Assembly: GCA_022453515.1 (NCBI GenBank)
Contig: JAJNNY010000001.1
Coordinates: forward strand, 434,001 to 498,000
Direction of reading: 5' to 3'
Length of the DNA: 64,000 bases
Source: Astrocystis sublimbata
Lineage: Eukaryota > Ascomycota > Sordariomycetes > Xylariales > Xylariaceae
Position numbers and translations under genes: made by a program. How positions within the stretch are numbered: position 1 is the first letter of the stretch; the number at the start of each line of letters is the position of its first letter. Below are positions 1 through 10,925 of this stretch, in pieces. The notes under the pieces are model-generated. The model was given only the letters and a program-made list of their open reading frames with translations. It was not told the DNA's origin and made no database searches.

Positions 1-117
1 CTATTGATTGAATCATTATCATCGATTTAGCTCAACCCACGAACCCCTCGACGTGTTAATTGTCTCATTGCTATTCCTATCAGTATTACAAACATCGGAG
101 AAAGTCAGAAGACAACA

Positions 118-369
118 ATGGCATCCACCCCAGCAGCAGTCGCGCGACCGATGCCGCCTATGACAGAAACTCTGTCTGCGCCGCAGAGCGCTAAATGCGT
201 GTTTCTTTTCTTTGTGGCGATGCTAGCTCTGCGGAAACATCACGGGGTAGAGATGGTGGGGTACCGCGGGACGGTGTCGTTTCTCATCTGCCTGTGCTCA
301 GTGGTCGTCGCGACGCTGTGTTTTGTGCTTGTTGTTGGTGATTACTTACTTCTGTCGTCTTTCGGGTAG
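118..369 (+). CDS. Possible small membrane protein, hypothetical
   Basis: This is an 83-residue open frame with an ATG in a good fungal start context (CAACAATGGC). It has two hydrophobic stretches, at about residues 26-38 and 50-82, which suggests one or two membrane helices near the C-terminus. I do not recognise the family. There is no intron and no recognisable neighbour on the left because the window begins 117 bases upstream. Codon use is unremarkable. It could equally be a chance frame or the last exon of something larger. Confidence 0.3.
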   Translation: MASTPAAVARPMPPMTETLSAPQSAKCVFLFFVAMLALRKHHGVEMVGYRGTVSFLICLCSVVVATLCFVLVVGDYLLLSSFG

Positions 370-852
370 TTAGTTGATCGCAGGGTGTGTGTTGCTTTCT
401 TGGCTAGACACATCGCTCGTCAGGTAATAGAGAGGGTCGAGAGCAATTACTGTCTGTTATTTGACATTCGAAGGATGTCTTCTGAAGATAGAAAGAATAC
501 AAAGTAACGATGAGTAACTAATAGATCAATTGATTTTTGTCCTCGTCGTGATGGCCTGCGCTTCAATCCTACATAATCCAGCAACGCCTAACATGACCTA
601 ATGATTGTCAGTCTATCTATATAGATGTTTGCGACGGCGATAGTCAAGTTTCAATATACTAGTGCTACTAGTTCACAGCTCAATCGAGTCAAATAGCTAC
701 GGAATCCGGAAGCGCTTCTCATCAGTATCCATCTTGTTTTCATCCACTACACGGGCCATACATGTTTGTGTCATCGGCATAATACTTTTCCTAAAGAAAA
801 AGAGAGAGCGAAAAGACGGATGCATGTGTCATGACCAGCACAAGGAACTAAA
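370..852. other. Intergenic, no gene seen
   Basis: The stretch lies between the small ORF and the 3' end of the alpha/beta hydrolase. The overlapping frames at 662-955 and 771-953 show no family resemblance and no consistent splice structure. I see nothing else in it. Confidence 0.5.
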
Positions 853-2067
853 TCACGGCTTCGTGTGCGCAGAAACGAACAAGCCCACCTTCGCAGCCAC
901 ATCCTTAGCGGTGTCCTCGAAGCCAAACAGATCCCCGAGGAGCATCGTATCATGAGGGGCGCCCATCTCGCGGTTCAATTCAACTGAGCTGCCCTTGTCC
1001 GCCATTTCCTTTGCCCATTTCGTTATGTTGTGATCAAATATTTCGAGCGATCCCGAATTGACGAATATTGGCACGCTCGTTGCGAAAGGGTTGCCGAGCG
1101 GCGTGATGTATCGGTGGGACTCGGGCTTCTCCACGCTCGCGCCATAGACATGAGCGCCCCAGCGCAGAAAAGACCGGGGAAGCCAATCAGTGCTGAAGTT
1201 GGGATTCTCCGTGATGTTGAAATCATAGGGCGCCGTCCTAGGACCATTGCGGGGATATTAGTGGAAGATTCTGTATGAAAAGCGCACTGAAGCGTCCATC
1301 CGCAAATGCACAGAGTAAAATGCCATAACATACCACGGCGAGAAAAGGGCACAGCACTTGGGTGGCGGTATCTTGAGCTCCTTTCCATGTTCCTCGATAT
1401 ATCGGAGAAGGGCTATCGCAAGGTTTCCGCCCGCGCTGTCTCCCGCAAGCACGATGCGTTCTGGCTTGATGCCGGCCTTGGTGAGGAGGAAGTTATACGC
1501 TGAAAAGGCATCCTGCACCGCAGCGGGGAACGGGTTCAGCCCGTAACCAGAGAGGCGGTACTGGACAGCAAACAGGTAGTCCACATTCCCATGTTTGACA
1601 AAGTTGGTCCCTACAAAGTTGCAAAAGTTGTGGCGGCCGTCTCCCTGGACAAATGCTCCGCCGTGGAGATACAGAACAACAGTCTTAGTTGCTGCATCCT
1701 GTCCGGGTGCCTGTGGAAACCAGGTGCCTCCGACCGTGGCGGGCTTAGTATCGGCATGATTGAGTACCCCCTGGTATAGAGCCGAGTCAGATGGCTTGGC
1801 CACTTGGAAGCGGTCGCCCTCTTTCGCCGGCTGTGTCGACAACGTCTCGGTGACTCCACACCGGGATTGCATGTCGAGGGCAGCGTAGCTGATCCGAGAC
1901 ATGAGGGTCTGTTTGAAGGTCCATCTCGGGTGAGGCCGTAGAAAGGGGACGAGCGAGTTCACCATCCATAGTGGCAGTCGGATGAGTATAGAGCCGATGT
2001 AGGCTAGTTGGAAGACGACCTTTACTGGCTGGTAGGACAGCAGCGGGTGAGTGGCCCGACTGCTCAT
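853..2067 (-). CDS. Alpha/beta hydrolase (HSL-type esterase, steryl acetyl hydrolase-like)
   Basis: There are two exons, 2067-1334 and 1237-853, joined across a 96-bp intron (donor GTATGT, acceptor CCTAG), giving 372 residues. An N-terminal hydrophobic segment (about residues 14-42) looks like a membrane anchor. The fold's signatures are all present: an HGGAF oxyanion motif, the nucleophile elbow GDSAGG, and a C-terminal PHD that would supply the catalytic His; the Asp is probably in the GSLEIFD segment. Family knowledge: such proteins deacetylate sterols or hydrolyse small esters at the ER, or sit in secondary-metabolite loci. The nearby polyketide synthase relic makes a former cluster role possible, but that is inference. 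The substrate is unknown. Confidence 0.85.
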
Positions 2068-2908
2068 GTTGGTTCACGGGCCGAAGGATTCGACCTCGAG
2101 GTGAGAATGATGTGTAAATGCAAACGCCAAAACTAGGCTACTTATCCTATTCGACAAGCCCTTTGTCCGGTTTATGGGTGCAATAGATGTGATGCGGCCG
2201 ACACCTAACAGTACGAATGTAACTGGTGTCACTTCTGCTACGTACGTACCGATACCATGCGTTTCTGATATTGACTGTGGCTGGACGTCCAACAATTGGA
2301 GCTGGTGTACAATCATGTGCGATGCACCCACCCATTCGGAAGAACACGTTCACAGCGCACGCCTCCGACGATTATGGGCGGACAGCGGCCCCGCAAAGCA
2401 TCAGGCTGCGTCTGAGTCATCGCAGAATCTACGCATACTACGTCGGGATTTATCGACGAGGCCTTCGGCTGCATAGTGCAGCCGGTTGCTGGCCAGTGTG
2501 GGTGACATCGCGGGTAAGACACAGGCTCGACGGGGAGTTAACAAAAAGAGTAACTGCATGTATGTGGCGGGTGCGGCAACTTTCAGTTGGTTAGGTCATC
2601 TGCGGCATGATTACAGCAGGATATGTAGTATTACGATTTTGCAGAATACTATCTTTAGGTCATCTTGATACTGATCCACACACTCGTCTCACCTGAAGCT
2701 GAAGGGTATCAACAAACGTGGAGCCCGTTAAGCTATTCTACCACGAGCTTACGTTAGGTACCTAGGTACCTAACGTAGCAACGTTAATAGAGACCCTTGC
2801 AGATTAAACTTGGCGGATGTGACTCAAGAACTGTGCCCAAAAGCTCTAGTTTACGTGTGTGTGAGCTCTTCGGTGCAGTTGAGAACGTTCAACGTACTAC
2901 GATTGTGT
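2068..2908. other. Intergenic with long palindrome
   Basis: No gene is seen between the hydrolase start and the 3' end of the PTH11-like gene. Frames at 2174-2594 lack any recognisable domain. It contains the 28-bp perfect palindrome listed separately. Confidence 0.5.
2750..2777. repeat. 28-bp perfect palindrome built on GGTACCTAGGTACC
   Basis: The 28 bases equal their own reverse complement exactly. The core TACCTAGGTA recurs elsewhere in the window (20042, 26431, 47262, 51438, 56551), always between genes. It could form a cruciform or be a protein-binding site; the function is unknown. Confidence 0.9.
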
Positions 2909-3996
2909 TCATTGAATTGAATCTATATCACCCTGAGCGCGGCTCTTGCTCTCCGTCCACTGAGTGTCTCGCTCCACCCTTATCCCCTTGAGTGGAATAT
3001 GATGATTATTTCTAACCTCTAATCCGTCGAACTTTGTGCGGGAAATCTCAACTTGGTAGTCAGTGTTGCGGCTGTTGTTGACCACCGTAGATAGATCGTT
3101 GTCGAGATGATCATAGGGTCGCGCCATTCTTCGCCCATTGCCCATGGAGTTGTAATTCAACCCTTTAACTAACGATACCTTCTTGTCATACGAGCTGGCC
3201 GAGCTTGAGGGTGGATTGCGCCCTCGAATGCGGTGGTAAACGGGTGTAAGGACTGGCACGCAAGCGCCAACAATCCCCACGTACACCTCGATCACAGTGG
3301 CGACGGCCGGACAAACGAACTGCTCTGTTGCCAGGATAAGCGAGAATGAAGAAATTCCAAAATCAACTTGGAAACTCACTCGTGAAATTGGTAATGGTCT
3401 GATTATGAATGACAGCTGTAGATATTGTGCGAGTAAGGCTTGCCGCCAAGGTTCTACGGGGGATGGTCAGCGAGTATCGCACGCACACGTGCGCAACTTC
3501 AGGACTTACATGCCACCCAGCAGGAATATGCCAGAAACAGCGATTTTTATCACTCTGGTCGGGAAGATCCGCCATATAAAAGCAAGGCTAGAGAGCTTGA
3601 CGATTGGGGCGCTCAGTCCGTACACAACCTCACTCGTGAGAATTGCCGAGTTTGAATTAGCCATGGTATCAATAATGACGTTGTTGTTTACTAGCTACTG
3701 ACTTTGAACAAGAAGACAACTTTGCCCTCGGCAACCACAAGTTGAAAATCTCGTCCCAGACCTCCACCAATGACAGCGGCGAAAGCCGCCGCCGACTGTG
3801 CTTGCTGAAGAATCAATGCCGTAAGAATAATGTAATCATCAAGACCAAGGGCAGTTTGCGTTAGTCTTCTTGTCCAGAATCTTAAAATGACGGCGATTGT
3901 TGCCAGTAGCGCAAGCACCGACAAGCTAGCTATTATTCTAGGGTCATCGTCGTGATAGTCGATCGGTGGCAACATTATGCCTGATGGATATACCAT
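2909..3996 (-). CDS. PTH11-type rhodopsin-like membrane protein, internally shortened
   Basis: Four exons (3996-3703, 3628-3510, 3453-3380, 3324-2909) give an open frame of 300 residues. Helix 1 (start IIASLSVLAL), helix 2 after LGLDDY, helix 3 (VVYGLSAPIVKLS followed by WRIFPTR), then helix 6-like (IKIAVSGIFLLGG) and helix 7-like (IEVYVGIVGACVPVL) match the fungal seven-helix family, in which I place the full-length gene at 33449-34740. The loop with the conserved Cys and helices 4-5 is missing between WRIFPTR and IKIAV. The first intron ends in GAG, an uncommon acceptor, so that junction is the least sure. Family members are plasma-membrane receptors or sensors. Whether this shortened form folds is doubtful; it may be an early pseudogene. 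Confidence 0.65.
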
Positions 3997-5380
3997 GATG
4001 TAGCTTTCTAGCTACGAGATCAAACGAAGAAGTTGGGTAATAATATCTCATGAAAGCGCAGGCTCAGGCATATCCTCGTGGGTGAGGCAAAAATTATGGC
4101 AGCTTAAATATCAAGGGTTGGGTAGTCAGGACTTCGTGGACGCTGGAAATATTTCAGCCTATCTCCGGAGTAACTTTCTTCATCTTGAAAGAGCCGAAAC
4201 CTGTTACAAGACGTTGCATGTGAATTGCTCCCGATCTGCTTATGGTTATTCGACGCGGAGCCGCGTGGATCAGCTCTAACTGCACTCGAAGAGGAAGGCA
4301 TCATGATGTGCAAACTTACTTCTGGCTCTAAGGGCAGTAGAGGCTATCTCGGCTATCTGCTGGCCTCTTTCGTATCCCTGCTATTTCCCATCACTTCAAC
4401 AGGCAGCGAGGTGAGGAGTTAAGCATGCGCCGCCCATATGCAGCTGGGGCCCGACGCCAGGCCTAATTAGTAATATTCATATTATCACGTACCTAGGTCG
4501 GTGTGTAGCCTATTATTAGATACCTGTACAACTATTGTCTCTAGAGAAGTTGAAAGTGCGTTGGTCGCCTCTGATAAAATAGGGGGCAGGGATGTTCTTC
4601 AAGGAATACTATGTTTCATCTTTTGGTTGGATTCATTCAAGTCGGAATAACATCCTTCGAATTTTTCCGATCAGTGCGAATCCCGCTTTTTATGTAATGG
4701 AGTTGAATCGGCATCCAAAGGGATAATTCTAACAACTAGTGAACCGTCATCGACACAGCGTCTTGAATAGAATTAGGTAGAGCAACATCAACGTGAATGG
4801 CTCGATCTGGATCTGGGCGTAATTCGCTACCAATCTGCATTCTGCAATAGTGTCCATCCAATTCCACACCAATAACGGTGAAGAGAGGATTTGGACCCCA
4901 AGAAGTGTCGCTAACTCATTTTAATTATAATCAAGAGCAATGTAACTATTACGTCATTAATCAAGATATGTGTAAGTGGACACTGCATCTATTTTTCACA
5001 CCACATGCCTGTCATGGCTTTCTTGTGTGGCACGACCAGGATGGCCCGAAAGTGTGGTCCTCTCGATGGTTGGCTCAGTTTTCAGATCGAGAATCCGACG
5101 AGCGACCAATCGATTACTGCTTGGCAACCAAGCCACGTCGCTTTGATGGATGTATTCGCAAAGTGGCGTTAGTATCGTCCAAGCTGTGACAATCAGCGTA
5201 TATAAGCATCTCGAAGCCTGATACTAAATAAGATGCCGAATGCCTGTAGATGTCTGATGTCCTAAGGACCTATGGGATATCATGTTTTCGGACAAAATTG
5301 CCAATACGTCATGTGTTCCATCTTCCCGCTTTAATATTTATGGGTTTTTGCATCTAGATCTAGAAAGGCTTGGAAGTTCC
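3997..5380. other. Intergenic, AT-rich, no supported gene
   Basis: Open frames at 4082-4422 and 4878-5189 have no recognisable domain. One TACCTAGGT-type element lies at 4490-4499. The stretch borders the polyketide synthase relic and may hold further decayed sequence that I cannot recognise. Confidence 0.4.
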
Positions 5381-7156
5381 CATATATCTGGAGATTTTCA
5401 TCGATGAGATGCCACCCAATTCGACCCCACGATGTTCCAAATCCCAGCTATCGAGGCACTGTACATGGGCCCTTAACAACGCAAGCTGTTGGAGGTTGTC
5501 TACGAGGCCTCAAAAAGCAGTAGTACTGCACTTCAGTGTGCCGCTAGTCAAAGAGTTGGCTGTTTTATCGGAGCTTTCTCGCTCTATTATCAACATATGG
5601 CTATGAAAGCATCCGACTTCAGGCATGTGTCAACCGCTATAGGCGTGGATCGAGGGATTCTGAGCACTTGCCTCAGTCTTGCATTCAACCTTAAGGGTGC
5701 AAGATAAGAAACTAGCAACCCCTTTTTCTGCTGCACGAATCTAATGCTTCCATCAAAGTATGATGGCGAACACGGCTTGTTCTTCATCGGCATATTCTTT
5801 AAATCTTGATTGTCACTCTCTGCACGCGGAAGAATGCGGCACCGCCATCGTTGGTGGCGTGAATCTCATTATGACGGTACATCAGCAGATGAACACCGCA
5901 CGTTTAGGAGTTGTGTCTCCAATAAACCGATGCCATGAGTTTGCTGAGGCCGTGAATGGATATGGAAGAGCTGATGGGATTGGTGCTCTTTTCATTCAAA
6001 CCACTTTCAGCTACCAGCGCGATGGGGACCTTATTCGCGCTATCATTCGATTCATGTTATGTATAGGATCGATATGGAAACTGGGAAGTTTCTCACAAGA
6101 TCTCTCTTTCTTAGTACCTTGGAACGGCTATAATGTCAAGGTGGTTTCTCGACCTACTCCTATTCCAGCTTCACGTACAAAATCTCGTATCGGTATTAGT
6201 GCTTTCGGATATGGAGGTACAATCGTCCCCCTCGCCTCTCACCCTTGACATTCAATGGTCACACAACCTACATTGTGGTAGTTTTGCCTGTGTGCTCTGG
6301 GAACAAAGCTAGCAACTTGGGTGGCAGAAAGGGGGACAAGGCAGTTGACGTTCATCTCACGGACCGGTACTGACAGCCCTGCTGCTGCTCAGACCGTGTC
6401 ACGTCTGAGGGGGCGTGGTATAGAAGTGCTGGTCCATCGCGTAAGCGTCACCGATATAGGAGGCTTGCAGCAGGTCATTAGTAAGACTCGACATGTTTTA
6501 CCGATTCGAGGGGTCGTCCATGCGGCGGCTGTTATCTGCGACACGATGTTTTCTTCTATGACGATTGAAAACTGGCGGGAGGCGACGGAGGTCAAAGTTA
6601 AAGGGGCTATCAATCTACACGAGACTCTGATCGCCGATGATCTCGCCTTCTTCGTCATGACTAGCTCTGTTGCGGCAGCAATGGGCTCGTCTGGACAGGC
6701 CAATTATGCCGTAGGTAGGAACACACAATTGTCGGGATGCAGCCTCTCCGCCTTGGTCCGTCAATGCAGGCAGTGAATGCACTGGACATAATGGCAGAGG
6801 ATCCACGAATGAACTGTCTGAAAATTAAGATAGAGGACGAGATCGATGATGCGAAGAGCAACACCGTTGTGGAACACGCTGGTACTCATGACATAATCAA
6901 TCTCATTCGGAACGCAGCGACTCAACAGCATGTGACACGCCGGCTCGCCCGGCTCATGATGACTGAGGTGGACAGTATCGGACCAGCGCGACATTCTCTC
7001 TCAAATCTTGGTATCGAAAGTATGATTGGAACGGAATTCCGAAATTGGATATTTCGCGAATTCAAGATAGATATCCCTTTTCAGCAGCTCCTGGTAGGGG
7101 GTCGTACTGTACTGCAACTATCAGAAGTCTTGTGTCATCATGTTAGGAAGCAATGA
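5381..7156 (+). pseudogene. Degenerate reducing polyketide synthase: KS, KR and ACP fragments
   Basis: Three families of fragments lie in the right order. From 5381 to 6248 a ketosynthase is legible: FDPTMFQIPAIEAL, then GPxQRKLLEVVYEA (family MDPQQR..LLEV.YEA), then NTACSSSAYSL with the active-site Cys, AIVGGVNLI, GYGRADGIGAL and SAFGYGGT. From about 6305 a ketoreductase follows (LATWVAERGTRQLTFISR, GVVHAAAV, MTSSVAAAMGSSGQANYA), and at 6900-7150 an acyl-carrier domain ends the gene (LGIESMIGTEFRNW, attachment Ser kept). In-frame stops sit at 5405-5407 and 5474-5476; the frame also breaks near 5707 and 6250. The acyltransferase, dehydratase and any enoylreductase are absent, so about three quarters of a normal synthase is gone. 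This cannot encode a working enzyme. Confidence 0.9.
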
Positions 7157-7515
7157 CGAGATTAGAAAAAGAAGGGTGTGGCATACCTAGTGCGATATTC
7201 AAATAATTGGTTGATCATGTAAGCAATAATCGTAGTACGATCATGGGTTAGTGTAAACTACAACCTGTTGCATCTAGTAAGAGTGAAAGTCGTAGTGATA
7301 CCACGAAGTAGTATGAGTGATTAATTACAGGATGTAATATTCAGTGTACCAACAATCTGACGTGACCCGCGGGCCAAAATACGTATCTTTATCTAAAGGG
7401 GTATCACCACCTGACTCCTATTGTACAACCACAAACAGACTCACCGTGTATGTAAGATATTCTCCTCTTTCTGCAACCAATGAGAACAGTGCAACACATT
7501 GCACGGCGGCAGACT
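7157..7515. other. Intergenic, no gene seen
   Basis: AT-rich sequence downstream of the polyketide synthase relic, with no recognisable frame. Confidence 0.4.
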
Positions 7516-7719
7516 TTAACTCCCAAGGAAACCCAAAGAGTCTCCATATGCAATAAATCGATTCGCTCTTCCGTGATACACATGCCAGGATTCCGGCCAG
7601 GAAATCTTAAAGCGCATCCGAGGAACGCCGAATCTGTAACATTCGTTCTTGCCTGGGCCACAAACGCCGATGGAAAACAATGATAATGTCGTTAATATGT
7701 AATAGTAGCGGAGACTCAT
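7516..7719 (-). CDS. Possible small secreted protein, hypothetical
   Basis: A 67-residue frame opens with a real ATG and an N-terminus shaped like a signal peptide (three Tyr, then a hydrophobic run ILTTLSLFSIGVCG). The mature part has only two cysteines in view. The overlapping frame at 7404-7661 is Cys-rich and could be a second exon, but I found no convincing donor/acceptor pair joining them. I recognise no family. Fungal small secreted proteins often look like this, yet so do chance frames. Confidence 0.25.
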   Translation of the reverse strand: MSLRYYYILTTLSLFSIGVCGPGKNECYRFGVPRMRFKISWPESWHVYHGRANRFIAYGDSLGFLGS

Positions 7720-8035
7720 CGTGGAGTGGCATGATTTCGTTCAGTAAGTCGTGCGTAGCAAGTTATGCTTCCGTGCCACAGATAATAATTGAAAAATAAC
7801 GAGCAGAAGAATCAGACGGGAAGCTCTGATCAAGTGTATTGCGCTGTTTGGCCGGTTCGGCATAAAATGACTCATGACTTTACCAGGCCAGCGCGACAAT
7901 TTCATGAGTGGCTTGGCGCCTGTGAAGCTATCCCAAAGCAACCATACCCCAACGTTCAGCTCGATATAGGATTTCGGCGTCAAGAATGATAATCCTCATA
8001 TCCAACTTGGAACTGCGAGGCGGCGAACAGCAGTC
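7720..8035. other. Intergenic, no gene seen
   Basis: Spacer between the small secreted candidate and the 3' end of the zinc-finger gene. The frames on both strands here are short and featureless. Confidence 0.4.
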
Positions 8036-9318
8036 TTAGAGCATCCCCCGGCGGACGAAATCTGTGTTCTGGATTTGCTTGATGAGAGCATCCCTCTCGT
8101 TTTCTAGCAGTTGGATCTGCTCCATCATGGCGCTCTGTTGTAGATGACCTGCCTCAATCTTTCTTTTCAATTCATGATTTTCCGATTTAAGACGTTTGTT
8201 CTCCTGTGAAACTTCCTCGTTGTCGGATGCCTTTCGTTTGTTGCCGATCACGGGAGTAGGGCTGGCCGTGGATAGGACCGGGGAGAGCTCGTTATTGAAC
8301 GGAGACGATGCATCGACAGATATTTGCCTTATTCGATTGTTTGTTGACTTGGGGAGGGGGGTCAGCTCCTCGATCTGCGGTGCCAGGTCGCCTTCGTTCG
8401 GCGTATGACACCTTCGCAGATGCTCGTTAAGGTTTTCGAGGCGCGCAAAACTACTGTCCTTGTGGCGCTTGCAGCCTTTGTGCGGGCAGTATAGGGGGTT
8501 CTTCGGGCCACCATGCTTGCGGTGCACCTCACGCTCATGCCGGAGAAGCCCCCCTGAGTATGTAAAGCCAGGAACATTCTCACAGCCAACAGCGAGGCAC
8601 TTGTAGGGTCGCTCATGCTTGTCCATGTGTTTGCTGCGAAAAGGTTAGCAAAATACCGTTTAGCAAGTGGGAAACCAAAGGGGAACGTACCTCCACTCGC
8701 ATTTGCGTGGAAACTCCCTCACAGCGGCATCGCAGTCTTTCCAGGTACAGATAAACTTCCCTTGGTCATTCTTGGTGGCTTGTCGTTCAGGCTTCGGTAT
8801 AGGTTTCATGCGGGGCGGGCCCTTTGGGCCGTGAAGTTTGGGCACCGAAGCAAAAGCGATATCGGGCTCCGCAAGGCCATCACCAGGGGGGGTATCGGGC
8901 TCCAGACTGTTTGTTGACGGGGTAGGTGATGAAGACGGGAGGAGAGTAGGGTCACCGTTAGGGTTCAGAGGGTTGAAGCCTGGGACGTGCAGATCGTGGC
9001 GGTCGTCATGATGACCTTGGCCAGAGGAGGAGCGACTTGGTAGGGGGTTCCTGGGCGATTCATAGGCGACACTCATCTTGTAGTGATAACCGTCCAGGGC
9101 TTTGTTATATGAGCGGTCGCAGCTGAAGATGCGAAGAAACTGCAGGCGGCTACGTTCGCTGTCTCGATTTTGGCGGGGGAGCACGTAGCGACGGCACGTG
9201 CCAAACCGTGCGAGGTCGTCTCGCGAGACGGGCTTTTGCACAACGAGATGGTAGTCTATCTTGCTCTTCTCAAAAGCTTTGTTGACTTGGTAAATGTGTT
9301 CGGCAACTGATTTAATAG
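8036..9318 (-). CDS. C2H2 zinc-finger transcription factor-like protein with C-terminal coiled coil
   Basis: Exons 9318-8691 and 8633-8036 join across a 57-bp intron (GTACGT...TTCGCAG) in the middle of the first finger. Three fingers follow each other: C-x4-C with H-x3-H (KHMDKH), C-x4-C with H-x4-H (RHEREVH) and C-x4-C with H-x4-H (EHLRRCH). A Pro/Ser-rich linker precedes them. After them come a basic patch (NKRKA) and a predicted coiled coil of about 55 residues rich in Leu, Glu and Lys, which could dimerise. The 5' end is not resolved: the reading frame is open to an acceptor (GCTAAC branch, then CACAG ending at 9319), so at least one short upstream exon holds the start. A nuclear DNA-binding role is inferred from the fingers; targets are unknown. 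Confidence 0.75.
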
Positions 9319-9319
9319 C

Positions 9320-10582
9320 TGTGACGAGGGAAGGGTGGGGATGTTAGCGGCCTGGCATTTAAGGCAATTTTGACGTCCAGAGGGATCGCATGCGACGCAT
9401 ATTTGAGGCGGAGCGGCAGTAGCGACAACTACTACGACGAGGACAACAACAACAACAGCATCGACGGCATCAACGGCACCAGCGACATCGACATCCGAGC
9501 CTGTCCGAGCCTGTCCGAGGTGGCTGCTTGGGTCGGCTTGGGCCCAGGGATAGATGTCTTAGGCCCCTAGGCCTTGGTAGCACGAGTATGGTGTAGATGC
9601 TTGGATGCTTCTCTTCCGAGGGCCGATGGGTCAGGGTTGTTGTGCTCAGTGCTATGGGGGAAGCAATGCAACGCAGCGGCAATGGATATTTCAGCTCATG
9701 CGGGATGGCTGTGACGCTGCTTGGCTGCTGCGACCTTGCGAAGGGACCCATAGCGCGCTGAAGTGTCGTGGACACCAAAGCGAGAGCGAATCAAGAGCTG
9801 GCGAGGCGAACTGCCGACCCAGGGGGATTTGGGGATTTGGGGATCGGGCGGGGGGCGATGTAACTTCAAGTGAGGGAGACGAACGGACAGGCAGGCGAGA
9901 CAGGGAAATAAAATAATCTTGGCGGGCTGGGGTGCTAGGGTGGCTCAAGGGGATACGCGTAGGTGCGTGCTGTACGTATGGCTGTACGCAAGGGAGGCCA
10001 CCTAGACCGGGGCAGTAGTAGGTACTTTCGTACCTCAGGCCACTAACAAAGCCACAGATGGCTTGCCGGTACTCGGTAGTGCGTACAAGCCGCGCCCAAT
10101 GACGCGGAATGAACCGAAGCCGCTCGCATGCTCAGCCACAGCTGCCCCCAAAAATAGAAACTTCTCTTCTTCCAGAGGACGGACCAGGTGGCGGCCTCGC
10201 CCCAGGCAAACACGACGACGCGACTTCGCCGCCTTGCCACGTGAGGGACCAGGTAGCAGCCAGTACTACGTAGCTCAGGCAAGGGCATGGAGACAGCCAT
10301 GGATATGACTAATTGCGGCAAGGGAGGCACACGCCTTTTCCTTCGCGACCTGATTGTCCGATCGGGCCAGTCGCGGATGCGCGCATGCGGGTGGCGTGGA
10401 ATGGGAAAACGAAATCAACGGAATCAACGGAATTAGCGGACCACTTACCTTCCGCGTCACCAATGTCGTCGACAAGTCCTGGCCAAACTTCAACTATATA
10501 CCTCCAGTTATCCTCGTCGCTCCCTTCCTCAGCGCCCTGGGCGCCCCCATCGTCTTATATAGTCAGCCGTATTCAGATCCAA
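9320..10582. other. Upstream region of the zinc-finger gene, no further gene supported
   Basis: It probably contains the missing first exon and promoter of the zinc-finger gene. There is a short AAC-rich run near 9440 and a two-copy 10-bp tandem (unit CCGAGCCTGT) at 9495-9514. Frames such as 9605-9916 and 10354-10710 show no domain. Confidence 0.4.
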
Positions 10583-10925
10583 TCAGGCGGCCGTCGACCC
10601 GTGAGTGCCACGCCGCCTGGCCGCTAATACGCTGGCGGGGGGTGACCGATGTGATCAAGTCAGATCTCTCAGGCTGTGACTCACCTCGAGGCTGCTGCTG
10701 CCCACCCTGACCACTTGCCTGGTCTAGCGCGGGACTATCTCGAACTGGGTCGGTGTTCATGTCCGTTTCCATCGGGTTGAAAGGCGTGGCTGCTCCTCCA
10801 TAGCTGCTTCCCCAAATCGCATTTGTGTCAACCATCTCATCATACATAGTTTCATACCCTATCATGGGATATTCGGGCCCGGTTGCCTGCTCGTTGGGCG
10901 CCCAGTCGTCGTTTGCATCCTCCAT
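10583..10925 (-). CDS. Possible hypothetical protein, two exons
   Basis: An ATG at 10925 opens a frame rich in Asp, Glu, Asn, Met and Tyr (begins MEDANDDWAPNEQ), followed by a strong donor (CGAG|GTGAGT) ending the exon at 10685 and an acceptor (TATTAG) with the next exon at 10623-10583, giving about 94 residues. The acidic, low-complexity composition resembles the disordered ends of fungal regulators, but there is no domain and further exons could follow. I do not recognise it. Confidence 0.25.

Noticed and set aside
4878..5189. ORF just upstream of the PKS relic, considered as its N-terminus
   Set aside because: The sequence does not resemble the start of a ketosynthase or any PKS domain.
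10354..10710. 118-codon plus-strand ORF with a hydrophobic stretch
   Set aside because: Overlaps the minus-strand hypothetical and shows no family resemblance; the hydrophobic part is short.
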